From assembly GCF_900089605.1 (NCBI RefSeq), contig NZ_LT594324.1:3348001-3412000 (forward strand): a stretch of 64,000 nucleotides of DNA. Reading direction: 5' to 3'. The position numbers and the translations under genes were made by a program. Below, in pieces: positions 60,253 to 64,000 of the stretch (its first letter is position 1; every line of letters starts with the position of its first letter). Below the pieces are notes generated by a model. That model saw nothing but the letters and a program-made list of their open reading frames with translations, was not told the origin of the DNA and ran no database searches. The DNA is from Micromonospora narathiwatensis (lineage in GTDB: Bacteria; Actinomycetota; Actinomycetes; Mycobacteriales; Micromonosporaceae).

Positions 60253-62214
60253 TCAGCGGACCATGCTGCCCACGACGGGCTTGGTCAGCAGGGCCGACTG
60301 GTTGCGCTGGATGCCCGGATCGAGGGTCTTGGCCACGAAGATGGCGTGCCAGATGCAGAAGATCAGCACGGTCCACACCTTGCGGGAGTGATCCGCTTCC
60401 TCCCGCTTGTGCTCGTCGAGCAGCCGCATCGCGTACGACAGGTCGATCAGGTCGCCGGCGCCGGAGGTGGCCAGCACGTGCCGGGCCCACTCGTACATCT
60501 CGCCGCGCAGCCAGACCCGGGTCGGGGTGGGGAAGCCGAGCTTCTTGCGGTTGACGATGGCCGGCGGCACGACGCCCTGCAACGCCTGGCGCATGGCGTA
60601 CTTGGTGGCCTCGGAGCGCGGCGGCAGCTTCAGGTCGACCGGGATGCCGGCCGCCACGTTGAACACCTCCCGGTCCAGGAACGGCACCCGCACCTCCAGC
60701 GAGTGCGCCATCGAGATCCGGTCGGCCTTGACCAGGATGTCGCCGCGCAGCCAGGTGTAGAGGTCGATGTACTGCATCTTGGTGACGTCGTCCAGCTCGA
60801 TGCACTCGGCGTAGATCGGCGCGGTGACGTCGGTGTAGCGCACCGAGGGGTCGTAGCGGCGCAGCAGGTGCTGCTTCTCCTCCTCGGTGAACATCCGGGC
60901 GTTGCCGTAGTAGCGCTGCTCGATCGGGGTGGTGCCGCGCTCCAGGAAGCTCTTGCCCTTGACCCCCTGCGGGATGGCCTTCGACACCGCCCGCAGGCCC
61001 TTCTGCACGCCGCCGGGCAGGCCGTTGACCGAGCTGAGCGACAGCGGCTCCCGGTAGATCGTGTAGCCGCCGAAGAACTCGTCCGCGCCCTCGCCGGAGA
61101 GCACCACGGTGACGTGCTCGGCGGCCTTCTTCGCGACGAAGTAGAGCGGGACCAGGGCCGGGTCGGCGACCGGGTCGTCCAGGTGCCAGACGATCTTCGG
61201 CAGCGCCTCCATCATGTCCTGCGGCCCGATCTTCGTCGGGATGGTGGTCACGTCGAGGTGCCGGGCCGAGTCCTGGGCGACGTCGATCTCCGAGTAGCCG
61301 GGCACGTCGTACCCGACGGTGAAGGTGAGGATGTTCGGGTTGAACTCCCGGGCCAGCGCGACCACCGCGGTGGAGTCGATGCCGCTGGACAGGAACGAGC
61401 CGACCGGCACGTCCGAGCGCATGTGCATCCGGACGCTCTCCCGCAGCGTCTCCCGGATCTCGTGGTAGAGCTTCTGCTCGTCGGCCACCGGCGCCGGATG
61501 GAACACCGGGCGGTACCACCGGCGCACCTCGATCCGGCCGCCCGGGGTCCAGGTCAGGTACTCCCCCGACCCGATCCGGCTGATCCCCCGGTGCAGGGTG
61601 CCCGGCTCCGGGACGTACTGCAGGGTCAGGTAGTGGCTCAGGTTGGCCGTGTCGATCCCGGCGTCGCCCTGATGGGCCGACTGCGCGAACGGCAGCAGCG
61701 CCTTCTTCTCCGAGGCGAGGTAGAGCCCGTCCGACGTCTGCAGGTAGTGCAGCGGCTTGATGCCGAAGTAGTCGCGGGCGCCGAAGGCCCGCCGCTCCTG
61801 CCGGTCCCAGATCACGAAGGCGAACATGCCGCGCAGCTTGGTGAGCACCTGCTCACCCCAGTAGTGGTAGCCGGCGACGATCACCTCGCCGTCCCCGTTC
61901 GTGGCGAACTGGGCGCCGAAGTCCCGGATCAGCTCGTCCCGCAGCTCGATGTAGTTGTAGATCTCGCCGTTGAAGGTGAGCAGGTAGCGGCCGTTCGCGT
62001 AGGGCAACGGCTCGTGGCTGAGCGCCACGTCGATGATCGCCAGCCGTTTGTGCGCGAACACCCCGTCCGCGTACTGCCCGGTGGCGTCGCCGACCACCTC
62101 GACCCCGGTCTCGTCCGGGCCGCGGTGGTGCAGGCACTCCAGTGCTCTTGCGATGTGGTCGCGGTGGGCGGCGGCGTCACCGCGCGCGCTGAAAAAAGCC
62201 AGGAGTCCGCACAT
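60253..62214 (-). CDS. asnB: Asparagine synthetase (glutamine-hydrolysing)
   Basis: 653-residue class II amidotransferase making asparagine from aspartate, ATP and glutamine. Cys2 directly after Met is the glutaminase nucleophile (MCGLLAFF); HHRGPDETG and FNGEIYNY belong to the same domain. The synthetase half has the pyrophosphate loop FLSSGIDSTAVV and VVLSGEGADEFFGGY. ATG at 62214 is required to leave Cys at the N-terminus; upstream Met codons at 62223 and 62256 would not. The type with long C-terminus also occurs in biosynthetic clusters, but no such genes adjoin. It diverges from an aminopeptidase P gene. Confidence 0.93.
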   Translation of the reverse strand: MCGLLAFFSARGDAAAHRDHIARALECLHHRGPDETGVEVVGDATGQYADGVFAHKRLAIIDVALSHEPLPYANGRYLLTFNGEIYNYIELRDELIRDFGAQFATNGDGEVIVAGYHYWGEQVLTKLRGMFAFVIWDRQERRAFGARDYFGIKPLHYLQTSDGLYLASEKKALLPFAQSAHQGDAGIDTANLSHYLTLQYVPEPGTLHRGISRIGSGEYLTWTPGGRIEVRRWYRPVFHPAPVADEQKLYHEIRETLRESVRMHMRSDVPVGSFLSSGIDSTAVVALAREFNPNILTFTVGYDVPGYSEIDVAQDSARHLDVTTIPTKIGPQDMMEALPKIVWHLDDPVADPALVPLYFVAKKAAEHVTVVLSGEGADEFFGGYTIYREPLSLSSVNGLPGGVQKGLRAVSKAIPQGVKGKSFLERGTTPIEQRYYGNARMFTEEEKQHLLRRYDPSVRYTDVTAPIYAECIELDDVTKMQYIDLYTWLRGDILVKADRISMAHSLEVRVPFLDREVFNVAAGIPVDLKLPPRSEATKYAMRQALQGVVPPAIVNRKKLGFPTPTRVWLRGEMYEWARHVLATSGAGDLIDLSYAMRLLDEHKREEADHSRKVWTVLIFCIWHAIFVAKTLDPGIQRNQSALLTKPVVGSMVR

Positions 62215-62326
62215 GATGGCCATCTTTCCACGCGGTCGGAGCAGCCGTCGCGGCACCGCAGGCTCTCCCCGCTCCCGTGCGCGCGGTACCGTCTGGACCA
62301 GCGACGAGGCTCAGGGAGGGCGGATC

Positions 62327-63802
62327 ATGGCCGAGGAGCGGACGCAGCAGGGCAAGCCGGCGGACGGCACCGAGTCGCACGACCCGGACTTTCCGGAGGC
62401 GTTCCTGACGTTCATGCGGCAGGGCTGGCGGGACACCGAACTGCCGGTGGGGCCCCGCCCGGAGGTGCCCAACCACGCCAAGCGCCGCGCCGCGCTCGCC
62501 GCGGCCTTCCCCGGGGAGACGCTGGTCATCCCGACCGGCAACGAGAAGGTACGCGCCAACGACACCGACCACCCGTTCCGGGCGGGCAGCGACTTCGCGT
62601 ACCTGACCGGTGACCTCGAACCGGACAGCGTGCTGGTGTTGCGCCCGAACGGCGACGCCATGCTCTACATGCGGCCCCGGTCGTCCCGGGAGACCGACGA
62701 GTTCTTCCGCAGCCGCAACGGCGAGCTGTGGGTGGGCCGGCGGCCCACGCTGCGCGAACGGTCGACCGAGCTGGGTCTGCCCACCGCCGACCTGACCGAA
62801 CTGGACGCGGCCCTGGCCGACCTGGCACCTGGGCGTACGCGGGTGCTGCGCGGCTTCGACGCCCGGGTGGACGCGGCGGTGCGGCCGTACGACGGCGCCC
62901 GCGTCGACGGGCAGCCGGGTCGGGACCGGGAGCTGGCGGTCGCCGTCTCGGAGCTGAAGCTGGTCAAGGACGAGTGGGAGATCGCGCAGCTCCAGGAGGC
63001 GTGCGACGCCACCGTACGCGGCTTCGAGGACGTGGCCCGGGCGCTGCCGGCCGACCGCGGCGTCTCGGAACGGCTGCTGGAGGGCATCTTCGCGCTGCGC
63101 GCCCGGCACGACGGCAACGACGTCGGGTACGGCTCGATCGTCGGCGCCGGCGAGCACGCCACGATCCTGCACTGGGTGCACAACCACGGCGCCACCCGCC
63201 CCGGTGAGCTGCTGCTGATGGACATGGGCGTGGAGAACCGCAACCTCTACACCGCGGACGTCACCCGGGTGCTGCCGGTCAACGGCCGGTTCACCCCGCT
63301 GCAGCGCCAGGTGTACGACGCCGTCTACGCCGCCCAGCAGGCCGGCATCGACGTGATCAAGCCGGGCGTGGCGTTCCGGGAGGTGCACCTCACCGCGATG
63401 CGGGTCCTCGCCCAGGCGCTCAAGGACCTCGACCTGCTGCCGGTCAGCGTCGACGAGGCGATGGACCCGTCCTCGACCGTCTACCGCCGCTGGACGCTGC
63501 ACGGCACGAGCCACATGCTCGGCATCGACGTGCACGACTGCGCCAACGCCCGCAAGGAGACCTACCGGGACGGGCCGCTCGGCGAGGGCTACGTGCTCAC
63601 CGTCGAGCCGGGGCTGTACTTCCAGCCGGAGGACGAGCTGGTCCCGGAGGAGCTGCGCGGCATCGGCGTCCGGATCGAGGACGACATCCTGGTCACCGCC
63701 GACGGCGCGGTGAACCTCTCGGCCGGGCTGCCGCGCCGCTCGGACGAGGTGGAGACGTGGCTGGCCGAGCAGCGCGAGGCCGGCCCACGCCTCCCCGGCT
63801 GA
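62327..63802 (+). CDS. Aminopeptidase P family (Xaa-Pro) protein
   Basis: 491-residue M24-family metallopeptidase that removes an N-terminal residue preceding proline. The N-terminal creatinase-like domain covers ~50-200 (FRAGSDFAYLTG). The pita-bread domain has metal ligands in LLLMDMGVE, YTADVTRVLPV, LHGTSHMLGIDVHD, VLTVEPGLYF and IGVRIEDDILV. The first ~25 residues are variable. GGGAGGG lies about eight bases before the ATG. No signal peptide, so cytosolic. It diverges from asnB and ends before a strong hairpin. Confidence 0.93.
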   Translation: MAEERTQQGKPADGTESHDPDFPEAFLTFMRQGWRDTELPVGPRPEVPNHAKRRAALAAAFPGETLVIPTGNEKVRANDTDHPFRAGSDFAYLTGDLEPDSVLVLRPNGDAMLYMRPRSSRETDEFFRSRNGELWVGRRPTLRERSTELGLPTADLTELDAALADLAPGRTRVLRGFDARVDAAVRPYDGARVDGQPGRDRELAVAVSELKLVKDEWEIAQLQEACDATVRGFEDVARALPADRGVSERLLEGIFALRARHDGNDVGYGSIVGAGEHATILHWVHNHGATRPGELLLMDMGVENRNLYTADVTRVLPVNGRFTPLQRQVYDAVYAAQQAGIDVIKPGVAFREVHLTAMRVLAQALKDLDLLPVSVDEAMDPSSTVYRRWTLHGTSHMLGIDVHDCANARKETYRDGPLGEGYVLTVEPGLYFQPEDELVPEELRGIGVRIEDDILVTADGAVNLSAGLPRRSDEVETWLAEQREAGPRLPG

Positions 63803-63827
63803 TCTAGGCCGTACGACCCGACGGCGG

Positions 63828-63881
63828 GCCCCACCGCCGGCGGCTGCGACGTTTCCGTCGTTCTGCCGCCGGTGGTGGGGC
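63828..63881 (+). terminator. Terminator hairpin after the aminopeptidase gene
   Basis: GCCCCACCGCCGGCGG (63828-63843) pairs with CCGCCGGTGGTGGGGC (63866-63881), one mismatch in 16, with an inner CGACG/CGTCG stem in the 22-base loop. Confidence 0.75.
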
Positions 63882-63943
63882 TCGCCACTGTTTGTGCTGC
63901 TCGGCACCCTCGTCACCGCGCGCTCCGAAGGTCGTCACACGCC

Positions 63944-63949
63944 TACCAT
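63944..63949 (+). promoter_or_regulatory. -10 box TACCAT of a leaderless promoter
   Basis: TACCAT, seven bases, then ATG at 63957 at the right edge. Confidence 0.5.
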
Positions 63950-63956
63950 GAGGCGA

Positions 63957-64000
63957 ATGTGGGGTTTTTTCAGATACGTCCGCCTCGTGAGGATCCTTCT
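63957..64000 (+). CDS. Start of a gene running off the right edge
   Basis: ATG at 63957 follows a leaderless -10 box and opens M-W-G-F-F-R-Y-V-R-L-V-R-I-L with no stop before the window ends. The hydrophobic and basic residues suit a membrane-associated N-terminus. An in-frame ATG at 63948 overlaps the -10 box and is less likely. Too short to name. Confidence 0.45.
   Translation, partial: MWGFFRYVRLVRIL

Noticed and set aside
60346..63916. Long frames opposite asnB (755 codons) and the aminopeptidase (579 codons)
   Set aside because: Antisense shadows of two unambiguous enzymes.

Overview
The window is very GC-rich, gene-dense DNA from an actinobacterium, most likely a Micromonospora-type organism (family Micromonosporaceae). 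The evidence is strongly GC-biased third codon positions, frequent GTG starts, many 4-bp ATGA/GTGA gene overlaps, and many promoters of the form TAnnnT followed 5-7 bases later by the start codon (leaderless mRNAs). Gene content agrees: the fabG-fabI-ferrochelatase order known from mycobacteria, a ferrochelatase with iron-sulfur-type cysteines, an NgcEFG-like sugar importer, and a MurD2/MurL pair. No rRNA, tRNA, CRISPR array or recognisable transposase was seen.

Layout. 1-8.6 kb: the end of a biosynthetic cluster, one giant hybrid PKS-NRPS protein (KS-AT-carrier-C-A-carrier-TE) that continues without a stop into a complete MFS exporter. 8.8-12.7 kb: a small membrane protein and an ngcEFG-like N-acetylglucosamine/chitobiose ABC importer with a palindromic candidate operator. 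12.8-18.2 kb: an acyltransferase, a beta-amino-acid aminotransferase plus MmsA (beta-alanine/3-aminoisobutyrate catabolism) and an unknown protein. 18.2-25.8 kb: a protein with a textbook C3HC4 RING finger and a TerD-like domain, the divergent murD2/murL pair (alternative route for D-Glu into peptidoglycan) and a PucR regulator. 25.8-33.8 kb: a secreted HAF-repeat protein bounded by a duplicated piece of the neighbouring rRNA methyltransferase gene, a RibD/DHFR-like reductase, a class A PBP, a membrane protein and an SPFH/NfeD pair. 33.8-41 kb: a serine hydrolase, two paralogues each carrying five DUF1707-like repeats, and two conserved proteins of unknown function.

41-49.4 kb: HAD hydrolase, coproporphyrin ferrochelatase, fabI, fabG (one minus-strand operon), a divergent two-component system, an alpha/beta hydrolase, and an acyltransferase whose N-terminus is a 60-bp tandem repeat with four in-frame GTG codons. 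A 600-bp gene-poor leader region follows, with a perfect 17-bp hairpin, a promoter, a micro-ORF and a 27-residue membrane peptide. 49.5-57.7 kb: a MoxR/DUF58/VWA operon, a small zinc-ribbon-like protein, two PH-domain membrane proteins joined through a micro-ORF repeat, a PAP2 phosphatase, a hotdog thioesterase and an MBL hydrolase. 57.6-64 kb: a large inverted-repeat/G-quadruplex element, a PfkB kinase, a secreted AA10 LPMO with CBM2, asparagine synthetase, an aminopeptidase P, and the first codons of a leaderless gene at the right edge.

Functional links: the LPMO and the NgcEFG-like importer fit chitin use by a soil saprophyte. MurD2, MurL, the PBP and FabG/FabI are envelope biogenesis. Starts were chosen from Shine-Dalgarno sites, overlaps or leaderless -10 boxes. 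All family assignments are from recognition of sequence patterns, not from searches.
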